64,000 nt of DNA from an uncultured Flavobacteriales bacterium (lineage in GTDB: Bacteria > Bacteroidota > Bacteroidia > Flavobacteriales_G > Salibacteraceae): positions 124,001 through 188,000 of the forward strand of contig CAJQLE010000002.1 of NCBI GenBank assembly GCA_905479105.1. Reading direction: 5' to 3'. The notes beneath the pieces are model-generated. The model did no database searches. It was given only the letters and a program-made list of their open reading frames with translations, and was not told the DNA's origin. The position numbers were made by a program, and so were the translations under genes. Below are positions 20,899-29,664 of this stretch, piece by piece; position 1 is the first letter of the stretch, and each line of letters starts with the position of its first letter.

Positions 20899-23800
20899 TG
20901 TCTTCAGAATTATTCGGTGATTCGGTCTCAACATTCGTAGGTTCTTCAGAGTTGCTTTCATCAAACTCTATTTCAAATTCCGGAATTTCTTCTTCTGCAG
21001 GAAGCTTTTCTAATTCCTCAATTGTTTGCAGTTTCTGACGCGTTGAGAGCTTCACATCATCCTCGTCTTCATAGTTTTCAAGGATACTTTCCAACGTGGC
21101 TTTTGCTTGAAAAAGGTCGCCTCTTGTCACGTAGATATCAGAGAGAAGCAATAGACTTTTCCCTAACCAATACGATTGAGATTGATAGGTTTCAACTAAA
21201 TCGAAAACAAGCACTTCAGCCGAATCCAGATCGTCATTATTGAACTTAATTCTTGATTTCAAGTACATTGCCTCTGCTGACTGCGATGGAGCGCCATTCT
21301 CTATAACCTGATCCAAATATTCAAGAGCCTCAGAAGGACTTTCCAACTTTAAGTTAGACTTCGCTATTATAAGATTAGCCTCAGTTTTAATATTTTGATC
21401 AATCTTATCGTCTTCAAGCGTGATAAACGCATTTGCAATTGCACCTTGAAAATTGTTCAATTTATAATTACACCGCATTTGACCAATGTGAGACTCAAGC
21501 AGGTTGTTCTTATATTGACCCAACAATGAAAGCCGCTTATAATAAGCTAAGGCATCTGGATAATTTGCATTGGCATAATTAACCCGAGCCGCTTTCACCA
21601 ATGCCGATTCAGAGAATTTGTTTTTTGGTTGATTAGCAACGTATTCGTAATCCTTTATTGCTTGATCCTCTTGTCCCATTTTGAAAAGACATTCAGCCCG
21701 ATAAAACTTTGCATTAAGCGCAAATATTCCTTTATCAAAGCGATCTAAATACTTATTGAAGGCTGCCACAGCCTCTTTACATTGACCATTGAAATACTGA
21801 TTCTCTGCGGACTCGTAATTGATGCTATCTAAAGCCATATCAGAGATATTTATAAAGTCCAATGATGCGATCAGTTCTTCATATTTATCTACTTCACCTC
21901 TATCAGTATAAATATTCTGGATACCTATTAATGCCTCACGAGTGTCCTCATATGTTGGATAGTCTTTAACAACTCTCAAATAAACCTTAAGTGCTTCTTC
22001 ATCTTTTTGTTGATTGTAATAGGTTTGACCTATGCTTCCAAGGGCCTTTCTCACATAGCTACTACCTGGGAATTGATCGACTACTTTATTGAACTTATCT
22101 AGAGCATCTTGATTATTACCCAAAGCAATATCAACTCTACCCATTTCATAATATGAAGCGTCCAGGTAATGTGATTGAGGATAGCTTGACGTAAGCTTTT
22201 CTAGTGATTTCTTTTTCCCTTTCAAATCTTTCATCAATCCCTGAGTCATTGCCATTTGATACAATGAATAATCGGGGTCTGACTTCCCTAGTTTAACCGC
22301 AATTTCATAATACTCATATGCTGCATCGTATTGGTTCAGCATGAAGTAACAATCTCCAATTCGTAGGTTAGCATCCGTAAGTTTTACTTGATCTTTTTCC
22401 CTGCTGTATGAGGTATACCTTCTAAACCAAGATGGAGCCTCGATAAACTTATCCTGCTGAAAAAATGCATAGCCAATGTTATAATTAGCCAAGTTAAAAT
22501 ACGGGGTTAATACAGCGCTTGGAGCGTAAATGAAATCTTCATACGATTTAACTGCATTGCCATAGTCACCTCTATAATATAAAGCTTCTGCCTTCCAGTA
22601 CTTTGAAGATGCAGCAATAATCTTATCGAACTTAAATTTTAAAGAGCGGTCAAAATATGCTATTGCATCCTTATAAAGTCTATCCTGAAATAAGGATATT
22701 CCTTTATTGTATGCAATTCGCTGATAAGCTTCTTGAAGCCTAAGGTCAGGATTCTCATAATCCTCTATTGATGCAAGAGCAGCGTCATAGTTTTTAGACG
22801 TGAGGTAAATATTAACTAGGTAATCGAACGCCTCTTGAGTTCGTACCGTATTTGGATAAGCATCGATGTACTCTTTAAAAGCATCAATAGCCCCATCATA
22901 GGGGTCGTAGCTCAATTCGTAGGATAATTGAGCATATTTAAACAATGCATCTTCTTTTAAACCTGAATCGAAATCCATTCTTGAAGCTGATCGATAAGCA
23001 TTTCTGGCATAAGACTTTTTATTAGCCTTCAAGTAAGTTTCACCAAGATGGTAGGAAGCATTCTGACCTAGAAGATCCTCGCTGTAGGAAATTTTAGAAA
23101 ATTGCTCTGCAGCTTTATCGAAATTATTGTTTCTGAAATACGAATAACCCAAAACATAGTAATCATCTCCTTGCTTAGGAAGACGACTTTCCATGAAATT
23201 CTCTAGAAATGGAATAGCCTCATCATAAGCCAACTTATAGTACAAGGCCTCCCCCACTAATCGACTAATCTCAGCTTTTCTCTTTACATCTTCTTCCTCT
23301 AAGAAAGGTTTCCCATAACCTATCAAGTTATCATATTCTTCTTGAAAATGATAGATCTGAACGATGTAATAAGGAATCACCTCTCCAAATTGCGGATGGT
23401 TTTCTAAACTTTGAAATGATTTCAGTGCAGTAGCATAGTTACCCTGCTCATAATTGATATGAGCAAAATAATATACACCAGGAGCATAATAAATGGACGA
23501 TTCGTTTTTCATTTGGAAAAACTGATCTGCAGATTGCTCTAAATCCTCTTCTTGAAAATAGGAATAACCTTTTTTAAAGAGGTATTCACTTCTTTCAGGT
23601 TCGGGAAGATCAGAAGCTGAAATTTCATCGTAATAATTGATAGCGTCTTGCCAATCCTTCTTTCGATAATTAAAATTCCCCAGTAAAAACCAAGCCTCAG
23701 AAGATCTTGGACTGGTGCTGTAGTTTCGAATAAACTCCTTCAAGAGAAACTCTGCATCCTTGTGAAATAATTCAATTGCGCAAGCTGCTGCATAAAAATG

Positions 23801-24010
23801 AGCATTGGCGCTAATCTCCGAGTTTTGATCATCAACTGTAAGTATTGAGTGCTCAAACTGTGTTTTGGCAGCTCCGAACTTCTGCTTTTCAAAAAGCTCT
23901 AGCCCTCTGTTATAGTTAAGCAGATCATGATCGTAGGTCATTGTCATCTGCGCCAAAAGCAAAGTGGGCAGTGATAAAAGACCGATAATTAATAGTTTGG
24001 CAAATCGCAC
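20891..24010 (-). CDS. Large periplasmic TPR-repeat protein
   Basis: About 1,040 residues, nearly all tetratricopeptide-like helical repeats (AWFLLGNFNYRKKDWQDAIN, YYVLGYSYFRNNNFDKAAEQ, ALGSIGQTYYNQQKDEEALK), preceded by a signal peptide (FAKLLIIGLLSLPTLLLAQ). The last 40 residues are acidic and disordered (EEEIPEFEIEFDESNSEEP). The start is GTG at 24010 or TTG at 24022; no ATG precedes the signal peptide. Such scaffolds bind partner proteins; the barrel protein whose gene overlaps its stop is the obvious candidate. Homologs with this gene pair occur in other Bacteroidota, with no assigned role that I know of. Confidence 0.85.
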   Translation of the reverse strand: MRFAKLLIIGLLSLPTLLLAQMTMTYDHDLLNYNRGLELFEKQKFGAAKTQFEHSILTVDDQNSEISANAHFYAAACAIELFHKDAEFLLKEFIRNYSTSPRSSEAWFLLGNFNYRKKDWQDAINYYDEISASDLPEPERSEYLFKKGYSYFQEEDLEQSADQFFQMKNESSIYYAPGVYYFAHINYEQGNYATALKSFQSLENHPQFGEVIPYYIVQIYHFQEEYDNLIGYGKPFLEEEDVKRKAEISRLVGEALYYKLAYDEAIPFLENFMESRLPKQGDDYYVLGYSYFRNNNFDKAAEQFSKISYSEDLLGQNASYHLGETYLKANKKSYARNAYRSASRMDFDSGLKEDALFKYAQLSYELSYDPYDGAIDAFKEYIDAYPNTVRTQEAFDYLVNIYLTSKNYDAALASIEDYENPDLRLQEAYQRIAYNKGISLFQDRLYKDAIAYFDRSLKFKFDKIIAASSKYWKAEALYYRGDYGNAVKSYEDFIYAPSAVLTPYFNLANYNIGYAFFQQDKFIEAPSWFRRYTSYSREKDQVKLTDANLRIGDCYFMLNQYDAAYEYYEIAVKLGKSDPDYSLYQMAMTQGLMKDLKGKKKSLEKLTSSYPQSHYLDASYYEMGRVDIALGNNQDALDKFNKVVDQFPGSSYVRKALGSIGQTYYNQQKDEEALKVYLRVVKDYPTYEDTREALIGIQNIYTDRGEVDKYEELIASLDFINISDMALDSINYESAENQYFNGQCKEAVAAFNKYLDRFDKGIFALNAKFYRAECLFKMGQEDQAIKDYEYVANQPKNKFSESALVKAARVNYANANYPDALAYYKRLSLLGQYKNNLLESHIGQMRCNYKLNNFQGAIANAFITLEDDKIDQNIKTEANLIIAKSNLKLESPSEALEYLDQVIENGAPSQSAEAMYLKSRIKFNNDDLDSAEVLVFDLVETYQSQSYWLGKSLLLLSDIYVTRGDLFQAKATLESILENYEDEDDVKLSTRQKLQTIEELEKLPAEEEIPEFEIEFDESNSEEPTNVETESPNNSEDNE

Positions 24011-24115
24011 GTATAAAAACAATTTTAGGAATGTGCTAATGTACCCTTCGACAGCAGGCTACTTTGACGCTGCCTTCTTAAATTATTAACCCGTAAATGT
24101 TGAAGTAGAAAAAGG

Positions 24116-24562
24116 CTATCGATTCTTGTCTCTTGCCCAGAAAATAAAGTCGCATACTGGCGGAGTAATTTCAACTTCACTCCAAGCCATTGAGATTTGA
24201 GCGCGATGATGAGCCGAGTGGATAATAAGATGGGTTAATACCTCGTCCAGCGTATTCCTATATGTTTCACCTTTTGAGTTCTCATAGGTATGCAGTTTTC
24301 TTAGATTTCCAATCTCTAAAAGATGAAAAATCGCGTTATGACATTTTTGATTAAGATCGTGCAATTGAGCAGGCTTATGAACTTGCCACACGTCAGTATT
24401 TGATTGGCTTCCCTCTATCCTATTAACCCACATATCCAAAGCATTGAGTAAATGGCTTATCTGCGATTTGACCATTTCTGGAGATTCGGGATGATCATTC
24501 AGGACATCAATGTAACGCCCGATTATTTCTTCGTTGTATTGAAACTGACGTAAGTAATTCAT
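24116..24562 (-). CDS. DinB-family (YfiT/DUF664-like) protein
   Basis: 148-residue four-helix-bundle protein of the DinB superfamily, a group of metal-dependent, often thiol-related enzymes. The family histidine pattern is visible: ISHLLNALDMW near residue 35-45 and LIIHSAHHRAQISMAW near 115-130, where the HxxxH-type residues bind the metal. The C-terminus (PPVCDFIFWARDKNR) matches the DYIxW-like family ending. It lies downstream of menD with a 42-base gap and may share its transcript. The substrate is unknown. Confidence 0.85.
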   Translation of the reverse strand: MNYLRQFQYNEEIIGRYIDVLNDHPESPEMVKSQISHLLNALDMWVNRIEGSQSNTDVWQVHKPAQLHDLNQKCHNAIFHLLEIGNLRKLHTYENSKGETYRNTLDEVLTHLIIHSAHHRAQISMAWSEVEITPPVCDFIFWARDKNR

Positions 24563-24604
24563 CGCTTCACAAAGGAAGATAGATTTTTTGAATCGAGCAT
24601 CATA

Positions 24605-26299
24605 CTACTTAGCCTCTTTTAAGAACTCCAAATATTCCTTAAATATCTCCGGACTCTCAATACGTGGCGTAAATACTTCCAGCACTGTACACATCATCCG
24701 TTTGGGATCCATCAGGGACTGAATAGACTGTTCTAATGAATTCAAGTCGTGCGCTTCCAAATAGTCAACATCATGATATTCTACCAATTTTCGAATAGAA
24801 TGCTCATCAACTTTCTCAATAAATCCTTCACTTACAGGGTGATCTTTAGGGCCATCTATAATTCTGAAAATATTTCCACCGCTATTATTAATCACTATGA
24901 TGCGCAGGTTTTCAGTGCCACTCTTCACCGCAAGTGCATTCGAATCATAACGAAATGCTTGATCCCCGCTAACAAATAAAGTGACATCATCGGAAGCCTG
25001 AGCAGCACCGACTGCTGTAGAAGTGCAACCTTCAATACCGCTTACACCTCGATTTCCGAAATACGAGACATTTCTAAGCTGATTAAACAGTTGAAAATAT
25101 CGGACAACACTTGAATTGCCCATTTGAACATTAGCACCCTCTGGAATAAAATCATTGATCAGTTCAAATACTTTCAAATCACTATAGGGGCATTTGGCCA
25201 AAAACGATAGGTGCCTTTGCTCCATTTGAAAAAATTGAGCTCTCCATTTATTTCCAAATTGATATTGAGTATTCTGTGGGAGATCTTTTAAGAAACTCAA
25301 AACCGGAGCTGGGTCCACCTTTATAAGCCTTGTTAAAGACTGATATGAATCCATAACCTCATCTCCAAAATTCCAATGATTGGTAATACTCGCTTTATGT
25401 CTTCGAAAGAGTGCCTTCAGCTTCTTACTGATGACATTTCCTCCTATCGTAATCAATAAGTCTGGCACATAGTCTGATTCCAATTGTGACTTCAAAAATG
25501 ACTCAATCGTCCTATCAATACAGCTTACAAATCCTAAATGGTAAAGATTGGCATGCGTTTCAGTGAGAATAGCCACCTTAGAATCAGCATTCATTTCACG
25601 TAAAACATCTAAGCAATTTAAGCTATCATTTCCCTGCGCAACCAAAACCAAAATACGCTCAGCAGCATTGAATTCCGAAGCCAAGGAATCCAAGTCAATT
25701 TCTGACAAAAAAGCTTTTGGAATCATTACATCAAAAGTTTTGATTGAATCCTCATTGGATTCGACTGTTCCATAAAGTGGTTCCTTTAAAGGGACATTTA
25801 TTTGCACAGGGCGAGATAATGACATCGCCATTTCGAAAGCCTCATTGATAAGCCGATTATTATGCCAATGATCATCTTCAGTGTGCTCTTCAACCAGGTT
25901 AAATGAACCAATCAAAATATTCTCCATTAACCCTACCTGTCTCATGCTTTGTCCTTCGCCTTGATCAATCCATTCACTTGGTCGATCAGCTGTAACTGCG
26001 ATCAATGGAATATTTTGATAAAAAGCCTCAACTAAGGCAGGAGAATAATTCAAGACAGCTGAACCACTAGTGCAATTCAAGATCACTGGTTTTTTTTGCT
26101 GCTGTGCTATTCCCAAAGCAACAAAAGCCGCTGAGCGCTCATCAAGAATACTTTGACAATTAAAGGCACCATGACCGTTAAAGCTTATAATAAAAGGTGC
26201 ATTTCTGCTTCCCGGAGAAAGCACGACATCTCGCACTCCTTTCCTAGCAGCTATCTCCACTAAAGTGCTAACAGAACTAATATTTGAAATCTCACCCAT
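24605..26299 (-). CDS. menD: 2-succinyl-5-enolpyruvyl-6-hydroxy-3-cyclohexene-1-carboxylate synthase
   Basis: ThDP-dependent enzyme joining isochorismate and 2-oxoglutarate in menaquinone synthesis. 564 residues. The N-terminal Pyr domain shows VLSPGSRNAPFI, EALGIAQQ-type helix LDERSAAFVALGIAQQ and TADRPSEWIDQGEGQS. The C-terminal ThDP-binding domain shows GNRGVSGIEGCTSTAVGAAQ, LFVSGDQAFRYD and VINNSGGNIFRI. It overlaps menF by 8 bases (ATGGGTGA), so the two steps from chorismate are translated together. menB, menC and menE are not in the window. Confidence 0.96.
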   Translation of the reverse strand: MGEISNISSVSTLVEIAARKGVRDVVLSPGSRNAPFIISFNGHGAFNCQSILDERSAAFVALGIAQQQKKPVILNCTSGSAVLNYSPALVEAFYQNIPLIAVTADRPSEWIDQGEGQSMRQVGLMENILIGSFNLVEEHTEDDHWHNNRLINEAFEMAMSLSRPVQINVPLKEPLYGTVESNEDSIKTFDVMIPKAFLSEIDLDSLASEFNAAERILVLVAQGNDSLNCLDVLREMNADSKVAILTETHANLYHLGFVSCIDRTIESFLKSQLESDYVPDLLITIGGNVISKKLKALFRRHKASITNHWNFGDEVMDSYQSLTRLIKVDPAPVLSFLKDLPQNTQYQFGNKWRAQFFQMEQRHLSFLAKCPYSDLKVFELINDFIPEGANVQMGNSSVVRYFQLFNQLRNVSYFGNRGVSGIEGCTSTAVGAAQASDDVTLFVSGDQAFRYDSNALAVKSGTENLRIIVINNSGGNIFRIIDGPKDHPVSEGFIEKVDEHSIRKLVEYHDVDYLEAHDLNSLEQSIQSLMDPKRMMCTVLEVFTPRIESPEIFKEYLEFLKEAK

Positions 26300-27284
26300 G
26301 TATCAATGCTTCCATTACAGAATTACTTTTTCTCTCCGTTTCTTCCCATTCACTTAGAGGTTCAGACTTTGCGTTGATTCCTCCTCCCACATAAACTCTT
26401 ATTTGACCCTCGTAAATCTTCATACATCTTAGATTAACAAACAATTGACTCTTTTCGTTCGGATTTATTAAACCCAAATATCCTGAATATAGACTTCTTT
26501 GATGAGTCTCGTTAGCCAAAACAAATTGATAGGCCTCTTTTCTAGGAAATCCAGAAACAGCAGATGTCGGATGCAATAGCTCAGCAAACTTGATAATAGA
26601 ATCTTCAGATTGCCATCTAACGTTGGTTCTCAAATGACGCAGCTCACCATAAGCCATTTCATGAACATCACCTACTTCAATAACCTCATCGCTTAATCGA
26701 TCCATTATATCTCGAGATACAAGCATTTGTTCATCAAACTCTTTTTGACTGAAAAGATCATCTCCCCATTTGGTTCCCGCAAGAGCCATTGTAGAATACA
26801 ACTCAAAGTCTTTTTCAACTAATGTTTCTGGACTCGCGCCCATCCAAATGCCACGCTCAGACGAAATCAATAAATAAATGAATGAATCAGGAAAATTACC
26901 ACGCAGGCTCTTCAAGCTTTCTCCGATATCAATGGAATTAATCCGCTGTTCTTGAATTCGACTTAGAACAATTTTCCCATTTATTTCCTTTGATCTTTCT
27001 ATCGCAGCTGAAATAGTTTTTAAATATTGATCCTGATTTACGCTTTCACTTAATGGAGCCAAAGGCATATTCTCTAAAACTATTTCAGATGGATCAATGC
27101 CTTGATCCATTTCAGCATGAATGAACATAGGCTTCAATCCTGACTCAAAAGGACGAATCACAAAACATGATTCACTATTATTCATTGATGATGAAACTCC
27201 AAAATCATTTTGCCTACAAATTTTAAAACCTGATTCGCTGGGCATCGAATAAATCACCGCGTTGTGAGTTGAACTGAATCTCAT
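26292..27284 (-). CDS. menF: Isochorismate synthase (chorismate-binding family)
   Basis: Converts chorismate to isochorismate, the entry to menaquinone. 330 residues, shorter than E. coli MenF (431) because the N-terminal part is reduced. The chorismate-binding core is clear: KIVLSRIQEQ, SERGIWMGASPETLV, LAGTKWGDDLFSQKE, LLHPTSAVSGFPRKEA, GYLGLINPNEKSQLFVNLRC and RVYVGGGINAKSEPLSEWEE. Isochorismate synthase rather than anthranilate or aminodeoxychorismate synthase is chosen because menD follows with an 8-base overlap. The start lies 2 bases after the stop of the M43 protease gene, so these three genes may form one transcript. Confidence 0.92.
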   Translation of the reverse strand: MRFSSTHNAVIYSMPSESGFKICRQNDFGVSSSMNNSESCFVIRPFESGLKPMFIHAEMDQGIDPSEIVLENMPLAPLSESVNQDQYLKTISAAIERSKEINGKIVLSRIQEQRINSIDIGESLKSLRGNFPDSFIYLLISSERGIWMGASPETLVEKDFELYSTMALAGTKWGDDLFSQKEFDEQMLVSRDIMDRLSDEVIEVGDVHEMAYGELRHLRTNVRWQSEDSIIKFAELLHPTSAVSGFPRKEAYQFVLANETHQRSLYSGYLGLINPNEKSQLFVNLRCMKIYEGQIRVYVGGGINAKSEPLSEWEETERKSNSVMEALIHG

Positions 27285-27286
27285 TT

Positions 27287-28501
27287 TTAACGAATCACAA
27301 TTTGATTGATTTGAGACGGAGTGATCAAAGAATAAATACCAGGAGGCAATTCGGGAACATTAATCAACTCAATTTTTGAAGTAGGCGAATATGAATAAAC
27401 AACATCACCAAGCATATTGACCAACTCAATCTTACTCGGAGTTTGCTCGCCAAACTCTACATGAAATATTCCCTCAGAAGGATTAGGGTAAATTTTCAAT
27501 TCGCTCAGATTTCTCTCGGCAACTATTCCTGTAAAACCTTCACTATGAAACAATGCACTGCGATTTGTTTTCATCACTAGGTGCATCAAATCGACTTGTC
27601 TTTGAGTAAACAAATACATGCAGGAATCATTTCCATAATCCATATAATTCATAAACATATCACCATTTGGCTGACCTAAACATGAATAAGTAGGGAATGG
27701 TTTACACCCAAAATTCTCTTTCAGCTGTGTTGGAGTATCACTTATGTAGTCTGTAGAACTACAACTTTCATCATCACTTCCCCAAAGATGACGCAGTCCC
27801 AAATAATGACCCACTTCATGCACAAATGTTCTCCCTAAGTTATAAGGCTCTTTCGCAGTGCCTAAAGTTCCAAAAGCCCTCGGGCTCATAACTATCCCAT
27901 CTCTTTCAGACATTTTTGAACCTGGCAGGATTGCAAAACCAAGCGTATTACCCTCTAATTCGCACACCCAAACATTCATGTAATGAACTTGAGGCCAAGG
28001 ATCACGTCCACCACGAGTAGACTGATGATATAAATTCTCCGTGCCAATATTTTCAACCGTAGTAAGGGTTCTCGTGACACCTTTCGTGAAATTACCGTAT
28101 TGATCCTTATCTGCTAGTCTAAACCGTATTTGAGCTGAAGTCGCCAACGCACGAAAGACCTCAGGAATTTTATCCAAATCACCATTTTCCGCATTAAAAT
28201 CCCTGTTCAAAACATCAATTTGAGATTGAATCTGCTCGTATGAAATATTGTTTTCCTCTTCTCGATAAAGAACATGAACTACAACGGGAATTGTAACTTC
28301 TTTGAAACCATCGCGAACAGAAGCACTGCTTTGATCAAATTCGAATTCAGCAGATAGAGCATTTAAAAGCTGAATCCCCTCATCAAACTCTGAGTCAGAA
28401 TGTTGTTCACGCAAGTTTTCCTTATCCGAAGCACAATGATCCTGCGCGGTTAAAGAAAATACATTGATAAATAATAAAAAGAAAAGCAGCTTTCGCATCA
28501 T
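27287..28501 (-). CDS. Secreted M43-family (pappalysin-like) zinc metalloprotease with T9SS type A sorting domain
   Basis: 404 residues. A signal peptide (LLFFLLFINVFSLTAQ) is followed by a propeptide-like region to about 65. The catalytic domain carries HEVGHYLGLRH at 228-238 (two zinc His, catalytic Glu229, third His238) and a Met-turn at MNYMDY (284-289), typical of pappalysin metzincins. The last 75 or so residues form a type A sorting domain (IYPNPSEGIFHVEF, LPPGIYSLI, ending IVIR), so the enzyme should be exported by T9SS to the surface or medium. ATG codons at 28501 and 28498 are equivalent starts. Its position ahead of menF looks accidental. Confidence 0.94.
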   Translation of the reverse strand: MMRKLLFFLLFINVFSLTAQDHCASDKENLREQHSDSEFDEGIQLLNALSAEFEFDQSSASVRDGFKEVTIPVVVHVLYREEENNISYEQIQSQIDVLNRDFNAENGDLDKIPEVFRALATSAQIRFRLADKDQYGNFTKGVTRTLTTVENIGTENLYHQSTRGGRDPWPQVHYMNVWVCELEGNTLGFAILPGSKMSERDGIVMSPRAFGTLGTAKEPYNLGRTFVHEVGHYLGLRHLWGSDDESCSSTDYISDTPTQLKENFGCKPFPTYSCLGQPNGDMFMNYMDYGNDSCMYLFTQRQVDLMHLVMKTNRSALFHSEGFTGIVAERNLSELKIYPNPSEGIFHVEFGEQTPSKIELVNMLGDVVYSYSPTSKIELINVPELPPGIYSLITPSQINQIVIR

Positions 28502-28603
28502 TCAAAAGTCGGTATTGTAAACCATTTTGAGAAGCATAAGGTTTTGAAAATGAAATGTTAGTTCATTCCTAGCCATAGACGAGAAATAAGACACTTCGCG
28601 TTT

Positions 28604-28611
28604 TAGATTTG
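28604..28611 (+). promoter_or_regulatory. -7 box (TAGATTTG) before the response regulator
   Basis: Exact TAnnTTTG match ending 5 bases before the ATG at 28617. No clear -33 TTG. It lies in the 115-base divergent gap between the M43 protease and the regulator. Confidence 0.4.
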
Positions 28612-28616
28612 CATAA

Positions 28617-29324
28617 ATGTCTAAGCGAATACTTTTAGTAGAAGATGAAGAGCGCTTGCTTGAGGTGGTGAAACTTAACCTTGAGCTGGAAGGGCATGAG
28701 ATCGTGCCAGCAAGAGATGGCAAAGAAGCCCTCGAACGATTTCATCATGAGCGGTTTGATCTAATCCTGCTGGATGTAATGCTCCCGCATATGGATGGAT
28801 TTTCGGTATGTCGCTCCATTCGCCTGGAGAATCGTAAAGTTCCTATTCTGTTTCTTACCGCTAAAAACTCCGCCCAAGATCGTGTGATGGGTTTAAAGAT
28901 TGGTGGAGACGACTACTTGGTAAAACCATTTGATTTAGAAGAACTTCTTCTTCGTGTTCAAAGATTGCTTGAACGCGGATCATCCGACAACAAAATTGGA
29001 ATCTCCGAACTTTCATTTGGAGACAATGTGATTTATTTTGACCAACACAGGGCAAAAACATTCAACGGTCATACTATCGATATTGGCAAAAAAGAAATGA
29101 TGCTTTTGAGATTATTGGTTAATAGAGATGGTGAAACTGTAAGTCGAGATGAAATGCTTGATCTGATTTGGGGTGTTGATGTGTATCCGAGCACAAGAAG
29201 TATTGATAATTTCATTCTGAGTTTCAGAAAAAACTTTGAGCGGGACCCAAAAAACCCAATTCACTTTCATAGTATTCGTGGCGTAGGTTATCGCTTTGTC
29301 AGCAATCCTGTTGATCAAAAATGA
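28617..29324 (+). CDS. OmpR/PhoB-type response regulator (orphan)
   Basis: 235 residues. The receiver domain has the acidic pair DEE at 10-12, phospho-acceptor Asp in LILLDVMLPHMDG (near 53), Thr in FLTAKN and Lys in YLVKPFDLEELL. The C-terminal winged helix shows ELSFGDNVIYFDQHRAKTFN, GKKEMMLLRLLVNRDGETVS and STRSIDNFILSFRKNFE, ending GVGYRF. It should bind DNA as a dimer when phosphorylated. No histidine kinase gene is adjacent on either side, so the partner is elsewhere. Confidence 0.94.
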   Translation: MSKRILLVEDEERLLEVVKLNLELEGHEIVPARDGKEALERFHHERFDLILLDVMLPHMDGFSVCRSIRLENRKVPILFLTAKNSAQDRVMGLKIGGDDYLVKPFDLEELLLRVQRLLERGSSDNKIGISELSFGDNVIYFDQHRAKTFNGHTIDIGKKEMMLLRLLVNRDGETVSRDEMLDLIWGVDVYPSTRSIDNFILSFRKNFERDPKNPIHFHSIRGVGYRFVSNPVDQK

Positions 29325-29400
29325 CCTCTATTAATCTAAAAATAGCCAATAACCAACTTGATGAAGCAAGCGCTCGTCTTTAGGTTGACAAGAATATACA

Positions 29401-29658
29401 ATGCTAAAAAGAAGTCAAGATAACGTAACACTGAAACTGAAGCAAACAGAGCGCTTTCTGCTCTATCGTGTTTCAGGCTCTGCAGCTCGTCCATTAAGAT
29501 TTGATTTGATCAATTTAGATGGAAAAAAAGTAAGGAGTATTGATTTACTATACGGAAACGAATTCGTGATTCCAGTGCTTGGTCTTGAAAAAGGAGAATA
29601 CCTGTACGCCTTTAATTCAATTAAAGGACTTCTACAAACAGGAGTTATTACTCTCTAA
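29401..29658 (+). CDS. Small protein resembling a stand-alone T9SS type A sorting domain
   Basis: 85 residues with no signal peptide or membrane segment. The pattern FDLINLDGKKVRSIDL, then VIPVLGLEKGEYLYAF and a final GVITL matches the beta-sandwich of type A sorting domains (a G-K-x-V turn, an L-x-x-G-x-Y strand, and a hydrophobic terminal strand). It stands alone rather than at the end of a cargo protein. It follows the response regulator by 76 bases on the same strand and ends 6 bases from the convergent nuclease gene. It may be a domain fragment, a cytoplasmic relative, or a chance likeness. Function unknown. Confidence 0.6.
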   Translation: MLKRSQDNVTLKLKQTERFLLYRVSGSAARPLRFDLINLDGKKVRSIDLLYGNEFVIPVLGLEKGEYLYAFNSIKGLLQTGVITL

Positions 29659-29664
29659 CCTCCT

